DNA of 18,786 bases. Source: DASSTJ01 sp035707965. GTDB taxonomy: Bacteria; Actinomycetota; Actinomycetes; Actinomycetales; Angustibacteraceae. Position numbers and translations under genes: made by a program. Shown here piece after piece: positions 1 to 6,751 of the stretch (position 1 is the first letter of the stretch; every line of letters begins with the position of its first letter). The stretch covers positions 1 through 18,786 of the forward strand of contig DASSTJ010000208.1 of NCBI GenBank assembly GCA_035707965.1, written 5' to 3'. The notes beneath the pieces were generated by a model that made no database searches, had not been told where the DNA came from, and saw only the letters and a list, made by a program, of their open reading frames with translations.

Positions 1-802
1 GGCCGTCCTCGATGAGGAACGACACGGCCGTGTCGTTCTCGCCACCGGGGTCGATGCGCGCCGCCACCCCACCGTTGAGGTCGACGACGAATGCCTTCAT
101 CCCTGGCGCCTGCTCGGCGAACCCGGCCATGACGGGAGCCAGCTTCGCCGCCCCGCGCACCGGCTTCGGGATCGTCGGCGCCAGGCCGCCGCCGTCGCCG
201 ACGACCAGGACGTCGGGAGCGAGCACCTCCAGGAGCCCGGGCAGGTCGCCGGTGGTCAGCGCGTCGAGGAACCGCTGGACGACGACCTTCTGCTCCTGGC
301 GGCTCACCGACGTCCGCGGGCGGCGCGCAGCGACGTGCTTGCGCGCCCGCGTGGCGATCTGGCGCACCGCCGCCGGCGACTTGTCGATCGCCTCGGCGAT
401 CTCGTCGTACGGGACATCGAAGACCTCACGCAGCACGAAGACCGCCCGCTCGGTGGGCAGCAGCGTCTCGAGCACCGCGAGCATCGCGATCGACACGCTG
501 TCCGCGAGCTCGACGTCCTGGGCGACATCCGGGCTGGTGAGCAGCGGTTCCGGCAGCCACTCCCCCACGTAGTCCTCGCGTTGGCGCGCGAGCGTCCGCA
601 GCCGGTTGAGGGACAGCCGCGTCACGATGCGCACCAGGTAGGCGCGCGCGTCCCGCACCTCACCGCGCTCGGCGTCGTCCAGGGCCGCCCACCGCAGCCA
701 CGTCTCCTGGACGACGTCCTCGGCGTCGGCGGCTGTGCCGAGCATCTCGTAGGAGACGGTGAAGAGCAGGCTGCGATGGGCGATGAAGGCGTCGTCCCTC
801 AT
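1..802 (-). CDS. sigJ: ECF41-type (SigJ-like) RNA polymerase sigma factor with SnoaL-like C-terminal domain, 3' end outside window
   Basis: Extracytoplasmic-function sigma factor that directs RNA polymerase to its target promoters. I translated 267 residues from the ATG at 802; the C-terminus runs off the left edge. Region sigma2 covers about residues 8-72 (DAEDVVQETWLRW), then the linker carries the WLPEP motif (82-86) diagnostic of the ECF41 group. Sigma4 is at about 108-160 (PYDEIAEAIDKSPAAVRQIATRARKH). A SnoaL/NTF2-like extension follows from about 170, with GDGGG at 202-206; in ECF41 proteins this extension regulates activity in place of a separate anti-sigma factor. The start ATG overlaps the stop of the upstream carboxymuconolactone decarboxylase gene (ATGA, 799-802), implying translational coupling. 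Pairing with a gene of that type is the known ECF41 context. The family's C-terminal NPDKL-type motif would lie beyond the window. Confidence 0.9.
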   Translation of the reverse strand, partial: MRDDAFIAHRSLLFTVSYEMLGTAADAEDVVQETWLRWAALDDAERGEVRDARAYLVRIVTRLSLNRLRTLARQREDYVGEWLPEPLLTSPDVAQDVELADSVSIAMLAVLETLLPTERAVFVLREVFDVPYDEIAEAIDKSPAAVRQIATRARKHVAARRPRTSVSRQEQKVVVQRFLDALTTGDLPGLLEVLAPDVLVVGDGGGLAPTIPKPVRGAAKLAPVMAGFAEQAPGMKAFVVDLNGGVAARIDPGGENDTAVSFLIEDG

Positions 803-1440
803 GACGCTGACGTTACCTGCGGTCTCTCGGCGAGTGGCTTGAGCCCGCAGGCCGCAGCGAACCCGTCGGACTCGATGCCGAGCGCGACGTTGCCGCGGGT
901 CGTCATGTTGGCGAACGCGATGACCGAGGTGAGCTCGACGACAGCGGCTGGCCCGAGGGCGGCGTGCAGCCGGTCCACGAGCTCATCCGTCACTGTCGGC
1001 GGGGTCTGGCTCATCGCCTCGGCGTACCCGAGGACGTCGCGCTCCAGCGGCGTGAAGGCGGCGGACTCGCGCCACCGCGGAACCTCACGCGCCTTGTCGA
1101 CGTCGAGGCCCTTGTTGCGCGCCTCGAAGTAGTTGAAGTCGAGGCACCAGGTGCAGCCGATCAGGGAGGCCACCGCCATGTGCGCGAACGACTTGAGGCT
1201 CTCGTCGCAGGCGTCCCACTTCTGCAGCTTGCCGCCGAAGGCTCCGGTCGCCATCAGTACCTTCGGGTTGTGCCAGTAGACGCCCACGCTGCTGGGCACC
1301 TTGCCGAGCTTCTTCTGGACGAAGTGCTTGACGAGCGCTCCCTTGAGTCCGGTGATCCGGGCGGCGGGGATCCGGGTCTCGTGCTCGGCGCTCACGCCGA
1401 CGTCGAAACCGCTGATGGCTGTTGGCTTGATCGTGGTCAT
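799..1440 (-). CDS. Carboxymuconolactone decarboxylase/AhpD-like family protein, ECF41 partner
   Basis: A 213-residue all-alpha protein of the CMD/AhpD superfamily, probably a cytosolic thiol oxidoreductase-like protein of unknown substrate. The redox pair C96-T-W-C99 lies in the helix AHMAVASLIGCTWCLDFNYF. The His usual four residues after the second Cys in AhpD proteins is Asn103 here, so classical AhpD peroxidase-partner chemistry is uncertain. The frame is open for 21 codons further upstream, but the ATG at 1440 is preferred: the ECF41-like promoter at 1449-1475 overlaps the upstream codons, and a transcript starting there would begin at or very near this ATG. No Shine-Dalgarno sequence is visible, consistent with a leaderless message. 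The stop overlaps the sigma factor start by 4 nt. In ECF41 loci such carboxymuconolactone decarboxylase, oxidoreductase or epimerase (COE) genes are the usual regulon member. Confidence 0.85.
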   Translation of the reverse strand: MTTIKPTAISGFDVGVSAEHETRIPAARITGLKGALVKHFVQKKLGKVPSSVGVYWHNPKVLMATGAFGGKLQKWDACDESLKSFAHMAVASLIGCTWCLDFNYFEARNKGLDVDKAREVPRWRESAAFTPLERDVLGYAEAMSQTPPTVTDELVDRLHAALGPAAVVELTSVIAFANMTTRGNVALGIESDGFAAACGLKPLAERPQVTSAS

Positions 1441-1448
1441 GCCATGAA

Positions 1449-1475
1449 GACACCGGCCGCGCGGCAGCTGTGACA
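1449..1475 (-). promoter_or_regulatory. ECF41-type promoter upstream of the decarboxylase-sigma operon
   Basis: On the minus strand TGTCACA (1475-1469) is followed by exactly 16 nt and then TGTC (1452-1449). The ECF41 consensus I recall is TGTCACA-N16-CGTC, so only one base of the -10 element differs. Transcription would start within a few nucleotides of the ATG at 1440. The position argues that the sigma factor activates its own operon. The match is seen in sequence; the autoregulation is inferred. Confidence 0.75.
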
Positions 1476-1499
1476 TCGACGGCCAGACTCGCCAGGCCC

Positions 1500-1841
1500 T
1501 CAAGCAGCGGTGTACGCCTCGATCGCTCGGATCGCGTGAGTCAGGAACGCGTCCTCGCCGAACCTGTTGATCTTGAAGAACATCGCCTGACTACCACCGG
1601 CGGTGACAGCAGACAGAGCCAGCTGCTCTCCGACCGCGAGGATGCTGATGCAGAGGCTGACGCGGTTGCCGCCGATAGCGCTGAAGCGCTCGTAGGCACG
1701 CACGACCATGCGGGCGTCGCCGACCCTGCTGTCAGAGCCCGCCTCGAACTTCGCGGTGATGCTGCCTCGCGGGATCGCCTGGTCCAGGTAGGTGACGAAG
1801 CTGTCGACGTCCGCGGTCAGCTCGTGCTGGTACTGCGCCAT
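1500..1841 (-). CDS. Small conserved hypothetical protein, DUF6054-like
   Basis: A soluble protein of 113 residues with no signal peptide or membrane segment. The central part (GGNRVSLCISIL, then VTAGGSQAMFFKINRFGEDAFL) resembles what I remember of the DUF6054 family, whose function is unknown. Its 3' end lies 59 bp upstream of the decarboxylase start codon, on the same strand; the ECF41-like promoter sits in that gap, so the two need not be one unit. A TAGTCT box at 1848-1853 is placed to start transcription at the ATG at 1841, suggesting its own leaderless message. The family assignment is from memory of the sequence pattern and is moderate. Confidence 0.7.
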   Translation of the reverse strand: MAQYQHELTADVDSFVTYLDQAIPRGSITAKFEAGSDSRVGDARMVVRAYERFSAIGGNRVSLCISILAVGEQLALSAVTAGGSQAMFFKINRFGEDAFLTHAIRAIEAYTAA

Positions 1842-1847
1842 GTGCGA

Positions 1848-1853
1848 AGACTA
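1848..1853 (-). promoter_or_regulatory. Candidate -10 box (TAGTCT) for a leaderless transcript
   Basis: TAGTCT fits the actinobacterial TANNNT -10 pattern and ends 6 nt before the ATG at 1841, so the start codon would be about +1. No convincing -35 element is visible 16-18 nt further upstream, which is common for leaderless actinobacterial promoters. No Shine-Dalgarno sequence precedes this ATG. Confidence 0.4.
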
Positions 1854-1914
1854 GGGCCCGCGGCGCAGCACTCACCGGAAGCCCCTCGTCCGGAATCGAT
1901 GCGACCCTGCCTCC

Positions 1915-3024
1915 ATGGGCACCGAGAGCTCCGTCACGTGGGCACAGGCCCTGGCCTGGCGACTGGAACGACACCTGCTGGAGCCCATCGGCTCAGAGTC
2001 GGTCGCCGGTGTGGTCCGACGGCTGGGCGCGGTGCTCTCGATGGACGAGTCGCTCGCCGAGCTCGCCATCCGAACCCGTCGCCAGCAGTCGCGACCGGGT
2101 GAGCTCGCGGCGGCGCTTGCCAACGGCGAGGTGATCAAGGTGTTCGCGTTCCGCGGCTCCATGCACTACCTCTCGCCCGAGGACGGCGGCATCTACCTGG
2201 CTCTGCGATCCGCCGGCAAGCAGTGGGAGCTGCCCAGCTGGGTCGAGTACTACCGCCTCGCGCCCTCGGACTGGCCGGACTTCCGCGCGGCCGTGCGAGA
2301 CGCCCTGGACAACGGCCCCCTCACGATCGCCGAGCTGGGTGAAGCGCTGGCCAGGCACCGCGCCTATCGGCACCTCAAGCCAGTCTTCGACGACGGCGCG
2401 GGCACGCTGATCAAGCCGCTGACCTGGCAGGGCGACGTGAGCTTCGGGCCCCCTCGCGACGGCGCGCCGACGTTCCAGCGTCTCGACCGCAACCCGCGGT
2501 GGAAGGGCATTCCCGAGCTGGACGAGGCGGGGCCGCGGGCAGTCACCGCGTACTTCGGCACGTACGGGCCGGCGACGCTGGAGCACCTCCACTACTGGCT
2601 CGGCAACGGCCTGAGCGCGGGCACCAAGCGTCTGAAGGTCTGGTTCGCCGAGCTGGGCGACCGCTTGGTCGCGGTCGACGTCGAGGGCACCGCGACGTAC
2701 GCCCTGCGCGAGCATGTCGCCGCGCTCGAGGCGACGACTCCATCGGACGCCGTCCGGCTCCTCCCCGGGCACGACCAGTGGGTGATCGGGCCTGGCACGA
2801 AGGATGCGCACGTCACTCCTCCGTCGCACCGTGACCTGATGACCCGCAAGGCCAACCCGATGATCGTGGGTGGGGTCGTGCGCGGCACCTGGGCGCGCAA
2901 GGGCGACGACCTCACCGTCACCTGGCTCGGCGAGCAGCGCGCCCCACGGCAAGCCATCGAGCAGGAGGCCGACCGTCTCGCGGACCTCCTCGGCCAGCAC
3001 CTCCGACCGCACCTGCTCTCGTAG
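1915..3024 (+). CDS. Winged-helix DNA-binding domain protein (HTH_42; AlkZ/YcaQ superfamily)
   Basis: A soluble protein of 369 residues with the layout of the HTH_42 superfamily, which includes the DNA glycosylases AlkZ and YcaQ (AlkX). Landmarks are the N-terminal VVRRLGAVLSMDESLAELAIRTR segment (33-55), the RGSMHYL segment (80-86, usually RGTLHL), the LLPGHDQWVIG core near residue 282, and the closing GGVVRGTWARKGDDLTVTW. In typical members the first segment carries a QxQ or QxD pair (VQAQD-like) that forms the glycosylase active site; the aligned residues here are L41-S42-M43-D44, so both Gln are missing. It may bind DNA without base excision, or be a divergent member. Start chosen at the first ATG after the divergent gene; no clear Shine-Dalgarno sequence is seen. 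Function unknown. Confidence 0.85.
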   Translation: MGTESSVTWAQALAWRLERHLLEPIGSESVAGVVRRLGAVLSMDESLAELAIRTRRQQSRPGELAAALANGEVIKVFAFRGSMHYLSPEDGGIYLALRSAGKQWELPSWVEYYRLAPSDWPDFRAAVRDALDNGPLTIAELGEALARHRAYRHLKPVFDDGAGTLIKPLTWQGDVSFGPPRDGAPTFQRLDRNPRWKGIPELDEAGPRAVTAYFGTYGPATLEHLHYWLGNGLSAGTKRLKVWFAELGDRLVAVDVEGTATYALREHVAALEATTPSDAVRLLPGHDQWVIGPGTKDAHVTPPSHRDLMTRKANPMIVGGVVRGTWARKGDDLTVTWLGEQRAPRQAIEQEADRLADLLGQHLRPHLLS

Positions 3025-3048
3025 CGGGCGAGAACCTGGAAGGGTCGA

Positions 3049-3075
3049 TGTCGAGAACGCGTCGCACCGTTCGAC
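3049..3075 (+). promoter_or_regulatory. ECF42-like promoter upstream of the DGPF-sigma operon
   Basis: TGTCGA at 3049-3054 is followed by 17 nt and CGAC at 3072-3075. From memory, ECF42 target promoters carry TGTCGA in the -35 region and a CGA-type -10 element. Transcription would start near 3082, giving a leader of about 38 nt. The site lies inside the longest open frame of the downstream gene and so helps to rule out an upstream start at 3048. Spacer length for this group is not known to me with certainty. Confidence 0.6.
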
Positions 3076-3106
3076 GTACGGGTGACAAGCAAGCCCACCG
3101 GAGAGC

Positions 3107-3111
3107 AGGAG
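3107..3111 (+). promoter_or_regulatory. Ribosome binding site deciding the DGPF protein start
   Basis: AGGAG sits 8 nt before the ATG at 3120. An alternative in-frame start at 3048 has no such site and overlaps the proposed ECF42 promoter, so 3120 is chosen. Confidence 0.8.
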
Positions 3112-3119
3112 TGATCACC

Positions 3120-3494
3120 ATGCCGCGTTTCATGGGTCTGGTTCGGATGGAAGAGGGCATCGGGACGCCGCCCCAGTCGCTGTTCGACGCGATGGACGCC
3201 TACATCGGCGAGCGGGCCGCCAACGGCGTGTTCCTCGACGGCGGCGGCCTGTTCGGCACGGAGGACGCCGTGAACTTCGTCGTCCGCAAGGGAGAGGTGA
3301 CGCGCGTCGACGGCCCCTACGCCGAGGCCAAGGAGGTCGTCGGCGGCTGGGCGCTCCTGGAGTACGACAGCGTCGAGGAGGCCATCGCCGATCAGAAGGA
3401 GTTCGCCGAGCTGCACGCGAAGCACTGGCCCGAGGTCACCGTCGTCGCGACGCTGCGCCAGATCTCCGAAGGGCCGGATGCTCCCGGCGAGTGA
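3120..3494 (+). CDS. DGPF-domain (YCII-related) protein, ECF42 partner
   Basis: A protein of 124 residues with the YCII/DGPF ferredoxin-like fold. The signature DGPYAEAKEVVGGW spans residues 64-77, with a Tyr in place of Phe in DGPF, and the protein begins with the typical short beta strand (MPRFMGLVRM). DGPF proteins are the characteristic genomic neighbours and targets of ECF42 sigma factors; their biochemical role is not established. The gene stops 32 nt before the sigma factor start and both probably share the promoter at 3049-3075. The start at 3120 follows a good AGGAG and gives the usual family length of about 120 residues. Confidence 0.88.
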   Translation: MPRFMGLVRMEEGIGTPPQSLFDAMDAYIGERAANGVFLDGGGLFGTEDAVNFVVRKGEVTRVDGPYAEAKEVVGGWALLEYDSVEEAIADQKEFAELHAKHWPEVTVVATLRQISEGPDAPGE

Positions 3495-3526
3495 CCGACG
3501 CCCGCTGAAGGCCTCACTACGCTGGC

Positions 3527-4822
3527 ATGATGCCGGCGCAGACGGGGGTTGATGGCACCAACGACGCCATCGTCGCCGCGTGGCGGGCCGAGTCGGCTCG
3601 CCTCGTCGGCGCCCTCACTCGCATGACGCAGGACGTCTGGCTGGCTGAAGACGTGGCCCAGGATGCTCTGGTGGCCGCGCTCGAGCAGTGGCCCTCCTCC
3701 GGCGTGCCCGAGAACCCCGCGGCCTGGCTGATGGCGATCGCCAAGCGGCGGGCCGTCGACCACTTCCGCCGTGCGGACACGTTGCGCCGCAAGGTGGCTG
3801 AGCTCGCGGCCGAGGACGAGGAGGTCGTGATGGGCGACCTCGACGACCAGGTCGACCACATCGAGGACGACGTCCTGCGGCTCATCTTCCTGACCTGCCA
3901 CCCGTCGCTGACTGCCGAGTCCAGGGCGGCGCTGACGCTGCGGCTGGTCGGCGGACTCACCACCGCGGAGATCGCCCGGGGCTTCCTGGCTGCGGAGACC
4001 GCGATGGGCCAGCGGATCTCGCGGGCCAAGAAGACGCTCGCCCAGAGCAGCGCCACGTTCGAGCTTCCCACCGGGGACGAGCGGACGGAGCGTCTGGACG
4101 ACGTCATGGCCGTGATCTACCTGATCTTCAACGAGGGCTACACCGCCACGGCCGGCGACGACTGGATGCGGCCGGACCTCGCGAACGAGGCAATCGGGCT
4201 GGCGAGGACACTGTCGGCCCTCGCCCCTGACGAGCCTGAGGTCCTGGGGCTCCAGGCGCTGCTCGAGCTGCAGGGGTCACGCATGGCCGCCCGGCTGGAC
4301 GACCACGGGGAGCCGGTCCTGCTCGAGGCCCAGGACCGCGACCGCTGGGACCAGCTGCTCATCCGGCGCGGGCTCACCGCCCTCGAACGAGCCGAACAGC
4401 TCGCAGCGCGGGGCGAGCCCGTCGGGAAGTACTTCCTGCAGGCGTCGATCGCGGCGCAGCACGCACGGGCTCGGCGAGCCGAGGACACTGACTGGCGTCG
4501 GATCGCGACCCTGTACGACGTGCTGGCCGAAGCGGCGCCCGGGCCGGTCGTCGAGGTGAACCGTGCGGTCGCGCACGGGCGGGCGTTCGGCCCCGACGCC
4601 GGACTCGCCGTGCTGGCTGACGTCGACGCCAGCACGCTCGGCGGCTCGGCCCTCGTGCCGAGCGTTCGCGGAGACCTGTTCGAGCGGGCAGCGCGTCACG
4701 CAGACGCGGCGCAGGCGTTTTCCCAAGCGGCGATGCTCACCAAGAACGAGGGCGAGCGCACGGTGCTGCGCCACCGCGCCGAGCAGAACCGGACGCGTGC
4801 GCCGAGCTCAGACGCCGACTGA
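3527..4822 (+). CDS. ECF42-type RNA polymerase sigma factor with TPR-like C-terminal extension
   Basis: A sigma factor of 431 residues, about twice the size of a plain ECF. Sigma2 covers about residues 14-85 (LAEDVAQDALVAALEQW; NPAAWLMAIAKRRAVDHFRR). Sigma4 covers about 113-172 (DDVLRLIFLTCHPSL, LTTAEIARGFLAAETAMGQRISRAKKTL). The YLIFNEGY motif at 198-205 opens the extension typical of this group (DUF6596-like), followed by helical TPR-like repeats up to about residue 415. In studied ECF42 proteins the extension is needed for activity, and no anti-sigma factor is encoded alongside. Two ATG codons stand in tandem (3527, 3530); AAGG at 3508-3511 is the only weak ribosome site. The next gene is convergent. 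Confidence 0.92.
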   Translation: MMPAQTGVDGTNDAIVAAWRAESARLVGALTRMTQDVWLAEDVAQDALVAALEQWPSSGVPENPAAWLMAIAKRRAVDHFRRADTLRRKVAELAAEDEEVVMGDLDDQVDHIEDDVLRLIFLTCHPSLTAESRAALTLRLVGGLTTAEIARGFLAAETAMGQRISRAKKTLAQSSATFELPTGDERTERLDDVMAVIYLIFNEGYTATAGDDWMRPDLANEAIGLARTLSALAPDEPEVLGLQALLELQGSRMAARLDDHGEPVLLEAQDRDRWDQLLIRRGLTALERAEQLAARGEPVGKYFLQASIAAQHARARRAEDTDWRRIATLYDVLAEAAPGPVVEVNRAVAHGRAFGPDAGLAVLADVDASTLGGSALVPSVRGDLFERAARHADAAQAFSQAAMLTKNEGERTVLRHRAEQNRTRAPSSDAD

Positions 4823-4863
4823 GCGCACCGCCTCAAGGCCACCAGCCGTGACGAGGAGCAGCA

Positions 4864-4880
4864 GCTAGCCCACAGCTAGC
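4864..4880. terminator. Weak candidate bidirectional terminator hairpin
   Basis: GCTAGC, a five-nucleotide loop (CCACA) and GCTAGC form a 6-bp stem in the 67-bp gap between the convergent sigma factor and acetyltransferase genes. The same bases are also a direct repeat of CAGCTAGCCC (4862-4871 and 4873-4882). No T-tract is present on either side, so this is a low-confidence call. Confidence 0.3.
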
Positions 4881-4889
4881 CCGTACCTG

Positions 4890-5444
4890 TCACAGTCGCT
4901 CTCGACGAAGCAGCCCGTAGACCCACGAGTCGGACACGTCGCCGTTCACGACGCAGTCCTCGCGCAACGTGCCCTCGAGCAGAAAACCTAGCTTCTCGAG
5001 CACGCGAGCGGACGCCGTGTTCCGGGTGTCGGTCTCGGCTTGGACGCGGTTGAGGTCGAGGGTGTCGAACGCCCAGTCGAGCAGTGCGCCGGCCGCCTCA
5101 GTCGCGTAGCCGCGGCCCCACCAGGTCGAGCAGAAGCAGTAGCCCAGAGCGCCGCTGCGGAAGTCAGGGTTCCACCGGCTGAAGCTGCACCACCCGACGA
5201 ACGCCCCGTCGTCACGACGGTCCACCGCCAGCCGCACGCCGGTCCCGTCGTCCGCCATCTTCCGACACCTCTCGATGAACGGCTGCGCGCGTGCAGCGTC
5301 GCTCCACGGCGGAGAGTCCCAGTAGCGCAGCGCGTGCTCATCACTGTGCAGGGCGAACAGGGCGCCAGCATCGGCCTCACCAAACGGCCGCAACCGCAAA
5401 CGTTCGGTCTGCAGCGTGGGGGTACTCAGGACCACGAACGTCAT
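4890..5444 (-). CDS. GNAT family N-acetyltransferase, RimJ/RimL-like
   Basis: A cytosolic acetyl-CoA-dependent N-acetyltransferase of 184 residues. The opening LQTERLRLRPFGEADAGALF (11-30) is typical of the RimJ/RimL branch. The acetyl-CoA binding motif is WWGRGYATEA (108-117), and the substrate-side strand NTASARVLEKLGFLLEGTLRE (142-162) matches the C-terminal half of the family. Substrate unknown; members acetylate ribosomal protein N-termini, amines or antibiotics. The frame is open 8 codons further, but the ATG at 5444 overlaps the stop of the preceding acetyltransferase (ATGA, 5441-5444) and removes an atypical N-terminus, so translational coupling is inferred. It is the third gene of the methyltransferase-GNAT-GNAT operon. 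Confidence 0.87.
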   Translation of the reverse strand: MTFVVLSTPTLQTERLRLRPFGEADAGALFALHSDEHALRYWDSPPWSDAARAQPFIERCRKMADDGTGVRLAVDRRDDGAFVGWCSFSRWNPDFRSGALGYCFCSTWWGRGYATEAAGALLDWAFDTLDLNRVQAETDTRNTASARVLEKLGFLLEGTLREDCVVNGDVSDSWVYGLLRRERL

Positions 5445-5962
5445 CCTGCCGTCATGCGGCGGGTGCAATCCTCAGGTTTGAGCTCAAGCTGGTACCGGGT
5501 GCCTGGCTTCCCGCCGACGTCCTCCGGGTCGGCGGGGCCGACCTCGACGAAGCCGGCATTCAGCAAGACCCTCTGGGACGCCGTGTTGCCGAGGGGGGTG
5601 GCTGCCTTCAGCGTCCGGAGGCTGTGCTGGCGGGACGCGAGCCGGCACAGCTGCTGGACCGCGGCCGTCGCGACGCCGCGGCCAGCCGCTCGCTCGGCGA
5701 CGCGGTAGCCGACCTCAGCGACGTCGCCCTCGATGATGAGGTTGAAGCGACCGAGCACCGAGCCGTCGTCGTCCACCAGCACGTAGTAGGCGCCCTCGCC
5801 TGACTCCTGCTCTGCCAGGCGCAGGTCGTGCAGCTCGTTGAAGTGCTCGAAGTAGTCGTCGCCGCGGTCGGAGATGAACGCGGCGAAGTAGTCGCGGTTC
5901 TCCGTCTCGAACGCCAGGACCGCCGGCGCGTGGTCGGCGCGAAGCAGCTGCAGCTCGGCCAT
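5441..5962 (-). CDS. GNAT family N-acetyltransferase
   Basis: An acetyltransferase of 173 residues. The N-terminal half (LAFETENRDYFAAFISDRGDDYFEHF) and the acetyl-CoA loop RAAGRGVATAA (91-101), followed by NTASQRVLLNAGF (126-138), place it in the group of short ribosomal-protein-Ser/Ala-type GNATs. Substrate not predictable. It is quite different in sequence from the downstream GNAT, so the pair is not a recent duplication. It starts 21 nt after the methyltransferase stop and overlaps the next gene by 4 nt. Only a GAGGG directly touching the ATG is seen as a ribosome site, so translation may depend on the upstream gene. Confidence 0.88.
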   Translation of the reverse strand: MAELQLLRADHAPAVLAFETENRDYFAAFISDRGDDYFEHFNELHDLRLAEQESGEGAYYVLVDDDGSVLGRFNLIIEGDVAEVGYRVAERAAGRGVATAAVQQLCRLASRQHSLRTLKAATPLGNTASQRVLLNAGFVEVGPADPEDVGGKPGTRYQLELKPEDCTRRMTAG

Positions 5963-5983
5963 CCCTCGAGCCTAGCTAGCGCC

Positions 5984-6643
5984 CTACTGCACCCGTCGAG
6001 CGAGGAGCGTGCTGTCGTCGATGTCGACCTCGACACCCTCGCGAACCGTCCTCCGCGGGCGTTGCTCCACCACCAACGCCTCGAACCCGTCGGGCAGACC
6101 GGGAAGCAGGTCCTCGGCCAGGAACATCGCGTTGCGGTGGCTCGCGGCCAGCTTCGTGAAGACGTCGGACGGCGCGTGCCCCACCACGAGCAGGTGCCCG
6201 CCGGGAGCGACCGCCTCCGCCAGCCGGCCGACCACCTGCACCATGCCGCCATCCGGCGGGTGCAGAAAGTGCGTGGTGACCAGGTCGAACTCGCGGCCGC
6301 CGGCCTCGAAGGTGCGGGCGTCCACCTGCCACCAGTCCGTGCGGTCGCCCACTCCGGCCTGCTCAGCGTGCTGGGCCGCCCGTTCGAGGCCCTTCGCAGA
6401 GAAGTCGGCACCCGTGACGCGCCAACCCTGCTGCGCCAGCCAGATGACGTCACCGCCCTCGCCGCAGCCGACGTCCAGCGCCGTGCCGGGCGTCAGCTTC
6501 GACGCCTCCGCCACCAGCTGAGCGTTGGGGTTGCCGCTCCAGACCTGCTCCTCGCCGGAGTACCGCTCGTCCCAGCTCGGCGGCTCGAACCGGGCGGCGA
6601 TCTCCTCCTCGCTGAGCTCCTGGTCGTGACCGTGTCCAGCCAT
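5984..6643 (-). CDS. Class I SAM-dependent methyltransferase
   Basis: A Rossmann-fold methyltransferase of 219 residues. Motif I is LDVGCGEGGD (56-65), the acidic residue ending strand 2 is D80 (VTGADFS), and motif IV/post I lies in WWQVDARTF and FDLVTTHFLH (about 104-128). The N-terminal PPSWDERYSGEEQVWSGNPN segment is typical of the UbiE/TehB-like group that acts on small molecules. Substrate unknown. The frame is open 29 codons upstream, but the ATG at 6643 is preferred because GAGAGG precedes it on the minus strand and the extension is Arg-rich and unlike the family. It leads the three-gene operon and diverges from the ABC exporter. Confidence 0.88.
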   Translation of the reverse strand: MAGHGHDQELSEEEIAARFEPPSWDERYSGEEQVWSGNPNAQLVAEASKLTPGTALDVGCGEGGDVIWLAQQGWRVTGADFSAKGLERAAQHAEQAGVGDRTDWWQVDARTFEAGGREFDLVTTHFLHPPDGGMVQVVGRLAEAVAPGGHLLVVGHAPSDVFTKLAASHRNAMFLAEDLLPGLPDGFEALVVEQRPRRTVREGVEVDIDDSTLLARRVQ

Positions 6644-6734
6644 CAGGCGGCATCCTCTCGTTTCGCAGCGTCGTCCCATCATGGCCCTCGGCCCTGAGGA
6701 GGGGGCCACACGGCCCTGGACGCCCGCCACCCTC

Positions 6735-6751
6735 GTCGCGAGACTCGCGAC
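6735..6751 (+). promoter_or_regulatory. 17-bp perfect palindrome, candidate operator abutting the ABC exporter start
   Basis: GTCGCGAGACTCGCGAC is an 8-1-8 perfect inverted repeat whose last base touches the ATG at 6752. It overlaps GAGACT (6740-6745), which lies at the -10 position for a leaderless transcript, with CTGGAC 18 nt upstream as a weak -35. A dimeric repressor bound here would block the exporter promoter. The cognate regulator is not evident nearby; the ArsR-like protein has a different palindrome. Confidence 0.55.

Noticed and set aside
335..1132. Plus-strand open frame of 265 codons opposite the ECF41 sigma and decarboxylase genes
   Set aside because: A shadow frame; the opposite strand carries the sigma2/sigma4 and CxxC motifs and the ATGA overlap.
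1993..3012. Minus-strand open frame of 339 codons opposite the HTH_42 gene
   Set aside because: No ribosome site or family resemblance; the plus-strand product has clear superfamily motifs.
3048..3119. Longer N-terminus for the DGPF protein
   Set aside because: It would overlap the proposed ECF42 promoter, lacks a ribosome site and adds an Arg-rich stretch not found in the family.
4888..4894. Second TGTCACA, on the plus strand
   Set aside because: It lies at the 3' end of the GNAT gene, and the bases 16 nt downstream (CAGC) do not resemble the CGTC element; no gene follows on that strand.
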